Below, in pieces: positions 1 through 7,599 of a stretch of DNA of 64,000 nt. The translations under genes were made by a program, and so were the position numbers. The notes below the pieces were generated by a model. That model was not told where the DNA came from, did no database searches, and saw only the letters and a list, made by a program, of their open reading frames with translations. This DNA comes from Brachymonas wangyanguii (GTDB lineage Bacteria > Pseudomonadota > Gammaproteobacteria > Burkholderiales > Burkholderiaceae_C): contig NZ_CP173677.1 of assembly GCF_045055315.1 (NCBI RefSeq), positions 1,798,001-1,862,000 of the forward strand, written 5' to 3'. The number at the start of each line of letters is the position of its first letter. Within the stretch, counting starts at the first letter, position 1.

Positions 1-565
1 CACGCGCAGCGGTTCGCACCCGTACAACCTGAGCCTGTTCAGCGTGATGTACGAGCACATGGGCGAAGCCGCCACGCAGAACTACCTGCAGGGCATGGTC
101 AACAACATGGCACGCAGCCCCAAGGGCGGTGATACCGACCAGATCAAGGCGGTCGCCAGCGGCGAATGCGGCGTGGCGCTTACCAACTCCTACTACCTGG
201 CGCGCATGATGCGCTCCGGCAACCCGGCCGACCGCTCCGTGATCGAGAAGGTCGGTGTCGTGTTCCCCAACCAGACGACCTGGGGCACGCACATGAACAT
301 CGCCGGTGGTGCCGTCGCCAAGCACTCCAAGAACAAGCAGCTGGCACAGCAGTTCCTGGAATACCTGGCCAGCGCCAAGGCGCAGGACTACTTTGCCAAC
401 GGCAACAACGAATGGCCGGTGGTCCAGGGCGTGTCGCTGCCCAACCCGGCCCTGCGCGCCATGACCGGCGGCAAGAAATTCAAGTCCGAAACGATTCCGG
501 TCGCCGTGGTCGGCAAGCACCAGACGCGCGTGCAGCAGCTGCTGGACCGCGTGGGCTACAAGTAA
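1..565 (+). CDS. Fe(III) ABC transporter periplasmic binding protein, FbpA/FutA/AfuA type (5' partial)
   Basis: The gene enters from the left edge; about 188 C-terminal residues are present and the signal peptide and N-lobe are missing. The family binds ferric iron in the periplasm and hands it to an FbpB permease and FbpC ATPase. The visible part has the paired tyrosines in ALTNSYYLARMM, which in FbpA-type proteins coordinate Fe(III), and the late motif NNEWPVVQGV typical of this family. The reading frame is open from base 2 to TAA at 563-565. A strong intrinsic terminator follows at 612-637. No permease is next to it here; a divergent fbpB/fbpC pair lies about 9.5 kb downstream and could be its partner, which is inference. 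Confidence 0.9.
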   Translation, partial: TRSGSHPYNLSLFSVMYEHMGEAATQNYLQGMVNNMARSPKGGDTDQIKAVASGECGVALTNSYYLARMMRSGNPADRSVIEKVGVVFPNQTTWGTHMNIAGGAVAKHSKNKQLAQQFLEYLASAKAQDYFANGNNEWPVVQGVSLPNPALRAMTGGKKFKSETIPVAVVGKHQTRVQQLLDRVGYK

Positions 566-611
566 TCTGGCCGGGCAGCGATTCCAGCTGCCCGCTGGAC
601 CGAGTGTCCTT

Positions 612-637
612 GGGCGCCGCTTGCGGCGCCCTTTTTT
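612..637 (+). terminator. Intrinsic terminator of the iron-binding-protein gene
   Basis: A perfect GGGCGCCGC / GCGGCGCCC hairpin (9 bp stem, 2 nt between arms, or 8 bp with a CTTG loop) is followed directly by six T. It sits 47 bases after the stop codon of the upstream gene. Confidence 0.93.
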
Positions 638-744
638 GCGTCCGGCCCTAGCTGGCGAAACACCGGGCTGGTGACAAGACTGTCATGGAAGAAGGCATCC
701 CGTACCAGCGCGAAACGCTGTAGGCGGTCACCCCGAAAAGCTAA

Positions 745-815
745 TGCTGCCATGCAGCAATCGGCATTTTGCGGTCTAATATTTACTTTGCAGCCCGCAG
801 CTCCATGCAGGGCTG
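745..815 (+). promoter_or_regulatory. Palindrome, -10-like box and leader hairpin upstream of terC
   Basis: Bases 745-759 form the palindrome TGCTGC-cat-GCAGCA. A -10-like TAATAT lies at 777-782, so the palindrome would cover the -35 position, as an operator might. A further hairpin, CAGCCC at 791-796 with GGGCTG at 810-815, would lie in the 5' leader just before the Shine-Dalgarno AAAGGA of terC. No good -35 hexamer is visible, so the promoter call is tentative. Upstream, 638-744 holds only a possible long-range pairing (see findings). Confidence 0.35.
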
Positions 816-841
816 GCTCCCATAGCTGAAAGGATTCCCGC

Positions 842-2125
842 ATGTTCCCCACCTGGGCATGGATAGTCACGATCGTCCTGATCGGCGGCCTGTTCCTGTA
901 TGACTACTTCTTCCACGTACGCGTGGCCCACACCCCCACGCTGCGGGAATCGACCAAGTGGTCGATCCTGTTCGTGGCGATTGCCCTGCTGTTTGGCGTG
1001 TTCGTCTGGGCCGTCTTTGGCCACCAGCGCGGCGTCGAGTACTTTGCCGGCTACATCACCGAAAAAGCCCTGAGCGTGGACAACCTGTTCGTGTTCCTGA
1101 TCATCATGGCGGGCTTCAAGGTGCCACACGCCTACCAGCAGAAAGTGCTGCTGTTCGGCATCCTGTTCTCGATCTTTGCGCGTGCCGCCTTCATCCTGGT
1201 CGGTGCCGCGCTGCTGAACTCCTTTGCCTGGATGTTCTACATCTTCGGTGGCCTGCTACTGATGCTGGCAGGCAAGCAGCTCGCCCCGGAGAAGGAAGAG
1301 GAAAGCCTGGATCAGAACGTCGTCGTGCGCGTCACGCGCAAGCTGTTCCACACCACCGACTACTACGATCGCGACAAGCTGTTCACGATCCAGAACGGCA
1401 AGCGTGCCCTGACGCCGATGCTGCTGGTGATGGTGGTCATTGGCGCCACCGACATCCTGTTCGCCCTGGATTCGATCCCGGCCATCTTCGGCCTGACCGA
1501 CAGCGCCTTCATCGTGTTCACCGCCAACGCCTTCTCGCTGATGGGCCTGCGCCAGCTCTACTTCCTGATCGACGGCCTGCTGGAACGCCTGGTCTACCTG
1601 AAGTACGGCCTGGCCATCATCCTGGCCTTCATCGGTGCCAAGCTGATCCTGCACGCGCTACACGAAAACAACGTGCCGTTCATCAACGACGGCAACCCGG
1701 TCAGCGTGATTGAAGTCACCACCGGCCAGTCGCTGATCGTGATCTGCGTGATCCTGGTGATTACCGTGATCGCCTCGCTGATGTCGCAAAAAGGCAAGAT
1801 CCTGACCGTGATCTCCAGCGTGCGCCGCCACGCCAAGCAGTACCTGGACATGGACTACGAAGCCGATCCGACCTTGCGCGAAGTGAACTACCTGCAGCTG
1901 CTGGAAGAAGAACAGGCGCTGATGGCGATTCCGGAAGAATACAAGCACCTGCTGCAGGACGAGCAGAAGCTGCTGGACCTGCTGGACGAGGCCCACCAGA
2001 TGCACGACACCTACATGGCCCAGAACCAGACGCGCTACCCGAAGGGTGATGCGACCGCCAGCAAGCCACGCCTCGATACCGCCAGCTACCGCCCGGTCAA
2101 CGGCGAGAACGGCGAGGACAAGTAA
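842..2125 (+). CDS. TerC/Alx family integral membrane protein
   Basis: A 427-residue polytopic inner-membrane protein of the TerC family, linked in other bacteria to manganese efflux and homeostasis (Alx, MeeF/MeeY) and to tellurite resistance. About eight to nine hydrophobic segments lie in the first 330 residues. Family acidic motifs are clear: SVDNLFVF near residue 78 and ATDILFALDSIPAIFG near residue 202. The last 90 or so residues are hydrophilic, charged and probably cytoplasmic. The ATG start is preceded by AAAGGA at 7 bases spacing. The gene stands alone between two terminators. Substrate is not shown by sequence; Mn2+ is the best-supported guess for the family. Confidence 0.92.
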   Translation: MFPTWAWIVTIVLIGGLFLYDYFFHVRVAHTPTLRESTKWSILFVAIALLFGVFVWAVFGHQRGVEYFAGYITEKALSVDNLFVFLIIMAGFKVPHAYQQKVLLFGILFSIFARAAFILVGAALLNSFAWMFYIFGGLLLMLAGKQLAPEKEEESLDQNVVVRVTRKLFHTTDYYDRDKLFTIQNGKRALTPMLLVMVVIGATDILFALDSIPAIFGLTDSAFIVFTANAFSLMGLRQLYFLIDGLLERLVYLKYGLAIILAFIGAKLILHALHENNVPFINDGNPVSVIEVTTGQSLIVICVILVITVIASLMSQKGKILTVISSVRRHAKQYLDMDYEADPTLREVNYLQLLEEEQALMAIPEEYKHLLQDEQKLLDLLDEAHQMHDTYMAQNQTRYPKGDATASKPRLDTASYRPVNGENGEDK

Positions 2126-2172
2126 GCCACCGCAGCATGGGCGGCAGCACCGCCCTGCTCCACAAGGCATCC

Positions 2173-2203
2173 AGCCCCGCAGCAACCGCTGCGGGGCTTT
2201 TTT
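2173..2203 (+). terminator. Intrinsic terminator after terC
   Basis: A perfect 11-bp hairpin (AGCCCCGCAGC, loop AACC, GCTGCGGGGCT) runs into a T tract at 2198-2203. It lies 47 bases past the terC stop. The next stretch, 2204-2357, shows no gene or clear signal before the end of the convergent LysR gene. Confidence 0.95.
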
Positions 2204-2357
2204 ACATGGCATACCGGCATGAATCGCCCAAGGGCGAACTGTGGCCGGATGGGGTACAGCGGCTCTCCCGTGGTTCAGCGCATAAATCGAGGCGACATGG
2301 AACGGGGCGCTGTTCAGTGCGGCAAGCGATCCGATCGCTGGTTTCGCCCCTTTGCTG

Positions 2358-3296
2358 TCATGGCCACGAACTGGGCGACTGGCCGGACTCGCTCGCAATC
2401 CCGGCCTTGGCAACCTTCGCAGCCTCTTCAATCAACCACTGCTTGACTCGCATGGCTGCCTGGCCAGGTATTGTCTTGCTTGGGTGAACTACGTAGTAGC
2501 CATTTTCAAGTTTGAGGCAGCAGTCAAACGGCTCAATCAAGGCCCGACTGGCAACCTCTGCCTCGGTGAGGTAAGGACTGGCCAGCACTACGCCGTGACC
2601 CCGCTTGGCCGCCTCGATAGCCAGCAGTGACTGATCAAAGTGCATGCGAGGAATCCTCGCGATGGCTTCACCATCCAGTTGGCTGAACTGCCTGAACCAT
2701 CGTTCCCAGTAGGGCAGTATACTGGTTACCAGCAGGTTGGCATTCGCCAAGCCATCAGGAACGCTTAAACCCATCGCAGCAGCGTAATCCGGTGTGCAGT
2801 ACACCCGTGCTTCATCATTGAACAGCAAGCTCGCATCCAGGTTTGTGCCTGTTCCGTTGAAATGGCGAATCGCCAAATCAACCGCCTCCCTCTCAAAATC
2901 GACTGTTTCTGTCGAAGCATTGAGATGCAATTCGATGTCCGGGTGTTGGGTCACCAGGTGAGCCATGCGGCTCGTGAACCATTTAGCCGCAAAGCTGGGC
3001 GTCATGGACAACGATACCGCCTTGCTGCGACTGCGCTTGAGCCGGTGACTGGCATCGGCTATCTGGGTGAGTGCAGGTTGAATCTTCTGCCAGTACGAGG
3101 TCGCCGCATCCGTTGGCTGCACTTGCCGCACCTGCCGGATGAACAGCGCCATACCCAACCACTCCTCCAGTTTCTTGATTTGCTGGCCTATCGCACCGGG
3201 GGTCACGCATAGCTCATCTGCGGCAATAGAAAAACTTTTGCTTCTCATGGCAGCATCAAAAGCGACAAGGGCCTTAAGCGGAGGGCATGCAATCAT
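2358..3296 (-). CDS. LysR-type transcriptional regulator, GcvA-like
   Basis: The 312-residue product has the LysR layout: an N-terminal winged HTH (residues about 5-62, with FDAAMRSKSFSIAADELCVTPGAIGQQIKKLE) and a substrate-binding domain from about 90 to 295. The HTH wording is closest to GcvA-like regulators. It is transcribed away from the MFS/PaaI gene pair, and only about 90 bases separate the starts, the usual layout for a LysR controlling its neighbour. Leftward of the start, the AT-rich TATAAAA on the minus strand is a plausible -10. The gene looks less GC-rich in third codon positions than its neighbours, which may mean later acquisition. The effector is unknown. Confidence 0.88.
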   Translation of the reverse strand: MIACPPLKALVAFDAAMRSKSFSIAADELCVTPGAIGQQIKKLEEWLGMALFIRQVRQVQPTDAATSYWQKIQPALTQIADASHRLKRSRSKAVSLSMTPSFAAKWFTSRMAHLVTQHPDIELHLNASTETVDFEREAVDLAIRHFNGTGTNLDASLLFNDEARVYCTPDYAAAMGLSVPDGLANANLLVTSILPYWERWFRQFSQLDGEAIARIPRMHFDQSLLAIEAAKRGHGVVLASPYLTEAEVASRALIEPFDCCLKLENGYYVVHPSKTIPGQAAMRVKQWLIEEAAKVAKAGIASESGQSPSSWP

Positions 3297-3388
3297 GGAA
3301 TAGATTTTTTATAGTATGAGGCATGATAACTGATTTGTCGCGGCCACGTTAAACGCACACAATCCTCCCATTACTTGATGTGTTGGGA

Positions 3389-4003
3389 ATGATGTTTCAC
3401 GCAATTCGACGCCCCGATGTGCTGTCTGTCACCTTGGCTGCGGCTGGTATTCTCATGGTGACCATGGGAGCCCGCCAATCCTTTGGTCTTTTCATCAGTC
3501 CCATCCATAGTTCTACCGGCATGGGCATCGCCACCATTAGCCTGGCACTGGCCATCGGGCAGCTCACCTGGGGCGCCATCCAGCCGATTGCTGGCGCTGT
3601 GGCAGACCGCTATGGGCCCCGGCTGGTCTTGCAAGCTGCCCTGCTAACGCTCGCCATCGGCTGCGCGATGACACCCTTCATCGACAACGGTTTCGGTCTG
3701 GCGGTTGCCCTGGGCATCCTGGCTTCCATGGGCTCGGGAGCTGGCAGCTTCTCCGTGCTAATTGGTGCTGCCGCCCAACGCATGCCGTTTGAGTCACGCG
3801 GAACAGCTTCCGGCGTTATCAATGCAGGAGACTCCTTTGGCCAATTCATCTTTGCGCCACTCCTGCAAAAGCTGATTCAAAGCCTGGGTTGGATGGGTGC
3901 CATTCTTGCTGCCCTGGTGAATTTGCCCATCAAGGAGCCCCCGATTGGAAAACATCTCACAACAACCCCATTGCCATTGGCGAAAGAGAAAGGAACATCA
4001 TGA
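3389..4003 (+). pseudogene. MFS transporter with a large internal deletion (half-size)
   Basis: The product is 204 residues against about 400 for intact MFS carriers. The N-terminal half looks intact: helices 1-6 with the MFS signature ADRYGPRLVL after helix 2 and a PFESRGTASGVINAGDSFGQ segment of the kind found before helix 6. After GWMGAILA the protein jumps to a tail (ALVNLPIKEPP) that resembles the extreme C-terminus of such carriers, so helices 7-12 appear deleted in frame. The stop overlaps the next start (ATGA at 4000-4003). GTG 3380, ATG 3389 and ATG 3392 are all possible starts; none has a good Shine-Dalgarno. Transport activity is unlikely. Confidence 0.7.
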
Positions 4004-4431
4004 GCATTTTGCGTGAGGACGTCACCCCGGAGATCTTGAACCGGGATAGCAAGGAATGCCTGCCGGGATTTCTGGGCATTGAAATGCTCGAGGTTAAACA
4101 GGGCGTGATGACCAGCCGCATGCCGGTGAAGTCGCTGCATGGCGCCATCAACGGTTTTCTGCACGCAGGCAGCGTCGTGACCTTGGCCGATACCACCTGC
4201 GGTAACGCCACGATTGCGCATCTGCCAGCCGGAGCCCAGTCGTTCACGACGGTTGAGTTGAAGAGCAATCACCTCGGCACGGCAAGAGAGGGCATGGTTG
4301 CCTGTACCGCAACCGCGCAGCATCTTGGGAAAACAACCCAAGTTTGGGATGCCGTTGTAACTGATGAAGCAACGGGCAAGACAATCGCCTTGTTCCGTTG
4401 CACTCAAATGATTCTCTGGCCGAAAACCTGA
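4000..4431 (+). CDS. PaaI-family hotdog-fold thioesterase
   Basis: A 143-residue single hotdog-domain protein of the PaaI/YdiI type, which hydrolyses acyl-CoA or aromatic acyl-CoA thioesters in the cytoplasm. The segment MPVKSLHGAINGFLHAGSVVTLADTTCG contains the family's helix region, and the C-terminal strand is CTQMILWPK. The ATG at 4000 overlaps the truncated MFS gene by ATGA and has AAAGGAAC just upstream, so the longer reading frame back to 3889 is not used. The pair with the MFS gene and divergent LysR suggests one small inducible unit for an organic acid. The exact substrate cannot be told. Confidence 0.85.
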   Translation: MSILREDVTPEILNRDSKECLPGFLGIEMLEVKQGVMTSRMPVKSLHGAINGFLHAGSVVTLADTTCGNATIAHLPAGAQSFTTVELKSNHLGTAREGMVACTATAQHLGKTTQVWDAVVTDEATGKTIALFRCTQMILWPKT

Positions 4432-4588
4432 TACACGAACGACAGCAACTGGCCGGCTGCCGCCCGTCGTTTGTGGGCCATTGGCACACACATGCTGCTG
4501 TGCCGCTGATCGCCGCACGCGTACTCAAGCGCATGCATCCTGACGAGCGCAGCCAGTAAGGCTCACACGAGACCGATATCGCAAGCGC
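4432..4588. other. Short intergenic stretch with a possible C-terminal coding remnant
   Basis: No complete gene is present. In one forward frame, about 4461-4559 reads as an open stretch ending in AARVLKRMHPDERSQ and a TAA stop at 4557-4559, which resembles a natural protein C-terminus but has no start. It could be the tail of a gene removed by the event that damaged the MFS gene. It could equally be chance. Confidence 0.25.
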
Positions 4589-5356
4589 TCAGGCCATCGC
4601 CCAGCGCTTGTGCAGCCAGCGCGCCAGCGCGTCCAGCCCCCAGCCGATCAGGCCAATCAGCACCACCGCCGCCATCAGCTCCGAATAGGCCAGCCGATCC
4701 CGCGTGTCCAGGATGAAATAGCCCAGGCCCTCGTTCACGCCCAGCATCTCGCACGGCACCAGCACGATCCAGACCACGCCAATCGCCAGCCGCAGGCCGG
4801 TCAGGATATGGCCGAGCACGGCCGGGAAGATGATGCTGCGCAACGTTTCCCAGCGCGTGGCACTGAGCGAGGCGCCAAGCTGCAGCCAGTTCCGGTCAAT
4901 CGCCTTCACGCCGGCGCTGGTGTTGAGGATGATCGGCCAGACCGCGGCAAAGGTCAGCAGGAAGTAGATCGGCGCATCGCCCACGCCAAACACCATCACC
5001 GCAATCGGCATCCAGGACAGCGGCGAAATCATGCGCAGCAGCTGGAAGGCACCGCCGCTGAGCTGCTCGGCCAGCGCCGAACGGCCCAGCAGCAACCCGA
5101 CCGGCACGCCAATCAGCAGCGCCAGGCCCAGGCCGACCAGCACACGCTGCAGGCTGGCCCAGATATGGCCGTAGATGCCGGCATCGCCGATCAGGTAGAT
5201 CAGGCTGTTCAGCGTCGGCAGCGGCGCAAAGCGGCCGACGATCGGCATGTTCAGCTTGAGCAGCATCACGCCGAGCTGCCAGGCCACGACCAGCAGCACC
5301 AGTCCGCCCAATGCCAGGATGGCGGGGCGCCACGGCCCCTGCTTGATCAACGACAT
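4589..5356 (-). CDS. ABC transporter permease, SsuC/TauC/NrtB type
   Basis: A 255-residue inner-membrane permease with about six hydrophobic segments and the BPD_transp_1 signature region (LGASLSATRWETLRSIIFPAVLGHILTGLRLAIG, an EAA-like loop contacting the ATPase). This subfamily imports sulfonates, taurine, nitrate, bicarbonate or pyrimidine precursors. It is the last gene of a leftward five-gene operon. The start has AGAGGA 4 bases upstream, 23 bases after the binding-protein stop. The substrate cannot be assigned from the permease alone. Confidence 0.9.
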   Translation of the reverse strand: MSLIKQGPWRPAILALGGLVLLVVAWQLGVMLLKLNMPIVGRFAPLPTLNSLIYLIGDAGIYGHIWASLQRVLVGLGLALLIGVPVGLLLGRSALAEQLSGGAFQLLRMISPLSWMPIAVMVFGVGDAPIYFLLTFAAVWPIILNTSAGVKAIDRNWLQLGASLSATRWETLRSIIFPAVLGHILTGLRLAIGVVWIVLVPCEMLGVNEGLGYFILDTRDRLAYSELMAAVVLIGLIGWGLDALARWLHKRWAMA

Positions 5357-5379
5357 GCAGTCCTCTTGCTTGCGGGCAC

Positions 5380-6549
5380 TCAGGCCACGATGGTTTCAGT
5401 ACGACGGTAATCGGCCGGCAGTCCGAACAGCTGCTGGCTTTGCGTGCTCTCGATGGCCTGGCGAACAAAGCGCTCGTCCACCAGCTCCTGCGCCACCTGC
5501 TGCGGGTCCAGTTTGGCCAGCCAGTTGTGCTCGCCGGCAATATGCGTCTGTTGCAGCATCTTCACCAGCTCGCTGGTGTAGCTCGGGAAGGGATAGGGCT
5601 GGAAATCGATGCGGTTCTGCTTCCAGTCCGGATGGCGGATCGCGCCACTCTGCACATACTGCTGCAAGTCAGCCGCGTCCGGTGCCAGCACCTTCTGCAC
5701 GGTAGCCAACGGGTGCGGCGTGTACTTGCCGGCGCCATCGGCCGACAGCAGCTGCGCCACTTCGGGGCGATGCTCGCGCGTCCACAACTGCGCCTTGACC
5801 ATGGCATTCGCCACCTTCTGCGTCCACTCGGGGCGCTGCTCCACGTCGGCGGCATGCGCCACGGTGACACAGCAGGCATGGTCACGCCAGACATCGCCGG
5901 TAAAGCGCAGCACCTTGCCCACGCCCTGCAGCTCGGCTGCCGCGTTGAACGGTTCGGCCACGATAAAGCCGGCAATGCTCTTGGCCGCCAGCGCCGCCAC
6001 CATGTCGGACGGTGCCATCACGATCAGCTTGACCTGCTTCGGACCGGGATCCTGTTCCGTCACTTCCAGGCCGGCATCGCGCAGCAGGTGCTGCAGCACC
6101 ACGTTGTGGATAGAGTACCAGAACGGGATCGCCACCGTCTGGCCACCCAGATCGGCCACGCTGTTCACTCCGGGCAGCACGGTCAGCGCCGAGCCGGCCA
6201 TGTGGTTCCACATCAGCACCTTGAGCGGGCTTTCGCTGCCATAGCGCGCCCAGACTGTCATCGGCGTCAGCAGGTGCACCAGGTTCACCTGGCCGCTGAT
6301 AAAGGCCTCGACCAGCTGCGCCCAGCTGCGGAACAGCACCGGCGCTTCCACCTCCAGCCCCTCGGCCTGGAACAGGCCCTGGCTGTGCGCCACCAGCAGC
6401 GGCGTGGCATCGGTAATCGGCAGATAACCGATGCGCAGCGGTGCATTCGGCTGGCTGGCCTGGCGTTGCTGGCAGGCCTGCAACAGCGGCAGGCTACCGG
6501 CGGCCGTGAACAGGGAAGCCAGCTTGAGCAGGTCGCGGCGTGAAACCAT
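5380..6549 (-). CDS. ABC transporter substrate-binding lipoprotein, SsuA/NMT1-like, with twin-arginine signal
   Basis: A 389-residue binding protein of the NMT1/SsuA/NrtA class. The N-terminus has a twin-arginine motif (SRRDLLK, residues 3-9) followed by a lipobox-like LLQAC with Cys26, so it is probably Tat-exported and lipid-anchored. The mature part begins LRIGYLPITDATPLLVAHSQGLF, the classic opening of this family. ATG at 6549 is chosen because CGGAGAA lies 5 to 8 bases upstream and because it places the Arg pair at the N-terminus; a longer frame to 6600 would bury it. It sits between the ATPase and permease genes of the same operon. Its C-terminal about 80 residues are longer than in SsuA. 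Ligand unknown. Confidence 0.9.
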   Translation of the reverse strand: MVSRRDLLKLASLFTAAGSLPLLQACQQRQASQPNAPLRIGYLPITDATPLLVAHSQGLFQAEGLEVEAPVLFRSWAQLVEAFISGQVNLVHLLTPMTVWARYGSESPLKVLMWNHMAGSALTVLPGVNSVADLGGQTVAIPFWYSIHNVVLQHLLRDAGLEVTEQDPGPKQVKLIVMAPSDMVAALAAKSIAGFIVAEPFNAAAELQGVGKVLRFTGDVWRDHACCVTVAHAADVEQRPEWTQKVANAMVKAQLWTREHRPEVAQLLSADGAGKYTPHPLATVQKVLAPDAADLQQYVQSGAIRHPDWKQNRIDFQPYPFPSYTSELVKMLQQTHIAGEHNWLAKLDPQQVAQELVDERFVRQAIESTQSQQLFGLPADYRRTETIVA

Positions 6550-6600
6550 GGAAATTCTCCGGAATGGGCGGTAAAAGCGTACAAATGAGCGCTGATGCAC

Positions 6601-7422
6601 TCAGATCACGTATTCGAGGCTGCGCATGTCCTGCTGGAACAGGCGTGCATTGCGCATCGACTGCAGGATCTGCAGGCGCTGCTCGTTCATCGTCAGCGCG
6701 ACATCATCGCGCGGATAAGGCTGCTCCAGCCGCCATTCGGCCAGCAGCCGGCCTGGCGTGTTGCCAATCAGCAGCACGCGGTCGGCCACCGTCAGCGCCT
6801 CGTCGATATCGTGCGTGACCAGGATGGCGGCGGTCTGGTGACGCGTCACCAGTTCGCGCAGCAGCACCTGCATCTCACCACGCGTAATTTCATCCAGCGC
6901 GCTGAACGGCTCGTCCAGCATCAGCACTTCGGGCTGGCGCGCAAAGGCACGGGCCAGCGCCACGCGCTGCGCCATGCCGCCGGACAGCTGCGACGGGTGC
7001 TGCGTGGCCGCATGCAGCAGATTGACTTCAGCCAGCGCCTGGCGCACACGCTCGCGCTCGGCCTCCTTGCCGATCTGCGGCTGGTGCTTGAAGGACAGGC
7101 CAAACGCCACATTGTCCTGCACCGTCAGCCAGGGCAGCAGCGAGGCACTCTGGAACACGAAGGCGGCACGCGGGTGCGGTGCCGTCAGCGGCTCGCCAAA
7201 CAGCGCCACCTGGCCTTTTTGCGGCTGCTGCAGCCCGGCCAGCACGCGCAGCAGCGAGGACTTGCCCACGCCGCTCGGACCGAGCAGCGCAATCAGCTCA
7301 CCCGGCTGCACGTCAATGGAAAAGCCTTCCAACACCCATTGCGTACTGCCGTCGGCGCGTGCATAGCCCAGCGAAATATCGCGTCCCTGCAACAGGGGTG
7401 CAGCAGGCTTGGCCATCGTCAT
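6601..7422 (-). CDS. ABC transporter ATP-binding protein, SsuB/TauB/NrtD type
   Basis: A 273-residue nucleotide-binding subunit. Visible motifs: Walker A GPSGVGKS, Q-loop VFQSASLLPWLTV, signature LSGGMAQR, Walker B VLMLDEPFSALD and switch histidine VTHD. The LLPW wording and length fit sulfonate/nitrate importers. ATG 7422 overlaps the rubredoxin stop as TGATG, so both are translationally coupled; a second ATG at 7416 is possible. It energises the permease and binding protein encoded downstream. Confidence 0.93.
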   Translation of the reverse strand: MTMAKPAAPLLQGRDISLGYARADGSTQWVLEGFSIDVQPGELIALLGPSGVGKSSLLRVLAGLQQPQKGQVALFGEPLTAPHPRAAFVFQSASLLPWLTVQDNVAFGLSFKHQPQIGKEAERERVRQALAEVNLLHAATQHPSQLSGGMAQRVALARAFARQPEVLMLDEPFSALDEITRGEMQVLLRELVTRHQTAAILVTHDIDEALTVADRVLLIGNTPGRLLAEWRLEQPYPRDDVALTMNEQRLQILQSMRNARLFQQDMRSLEYVI

Positions 7423-7583
7423 CACTCGGGAATCTCGAAAAACTCTTCCTTGCCCAGGCCGCAATCGGGGCAGACCCAGTCATCGGGCAGCTTGTGGAAC
7501 GGGGTGCCCGGCTCGATGCCGTCCGGCGCATAGCCCTCTTCCTCGTCGTAGATATAGCCGCAGGGGCCGCACATCCATTTCAT
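7422..7583 (-). CDS. Rubredoxin
   Basis: A 53-residue protein with the full rubredoxin pattern: CGPCGYIYDEEEGYAPDGI near residues 5-23 and VCPDCGLGKEEF near 38-49, giving the two CxxC knuckles that hold one iron. Rubredoxins are small soluble electron carriers, for example to monooxygenases and alkane hydroxylases. The ATG has AAAGGA 9 bases upstream and starts 16 bases after the flavoprotein stop. Its stop overlaps the ABC ATPase start (TGATG). Its place between a flavoprotein gene and a transporter suggests it passes electrons to or from the flavoprotein, which is inference. Confidence 0.95.
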   Translation of the reverse strand: MKWMCGPCGYIYDEEEGYAPDGIEPGTPFHKLPDDWVCPDCGLGKEEFFEIPE

Positions 7584-7599
7584 CTTGGTAATCCTTTAC

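Noticed and set aside
638..841. Mn2+ (yybP-ykoY) riboswitch upstream of terC
   Set aside because: Expected from gene family, but the conserved GGGGAGUA-type core was not found by eye; kept only as a structured-leader observation.
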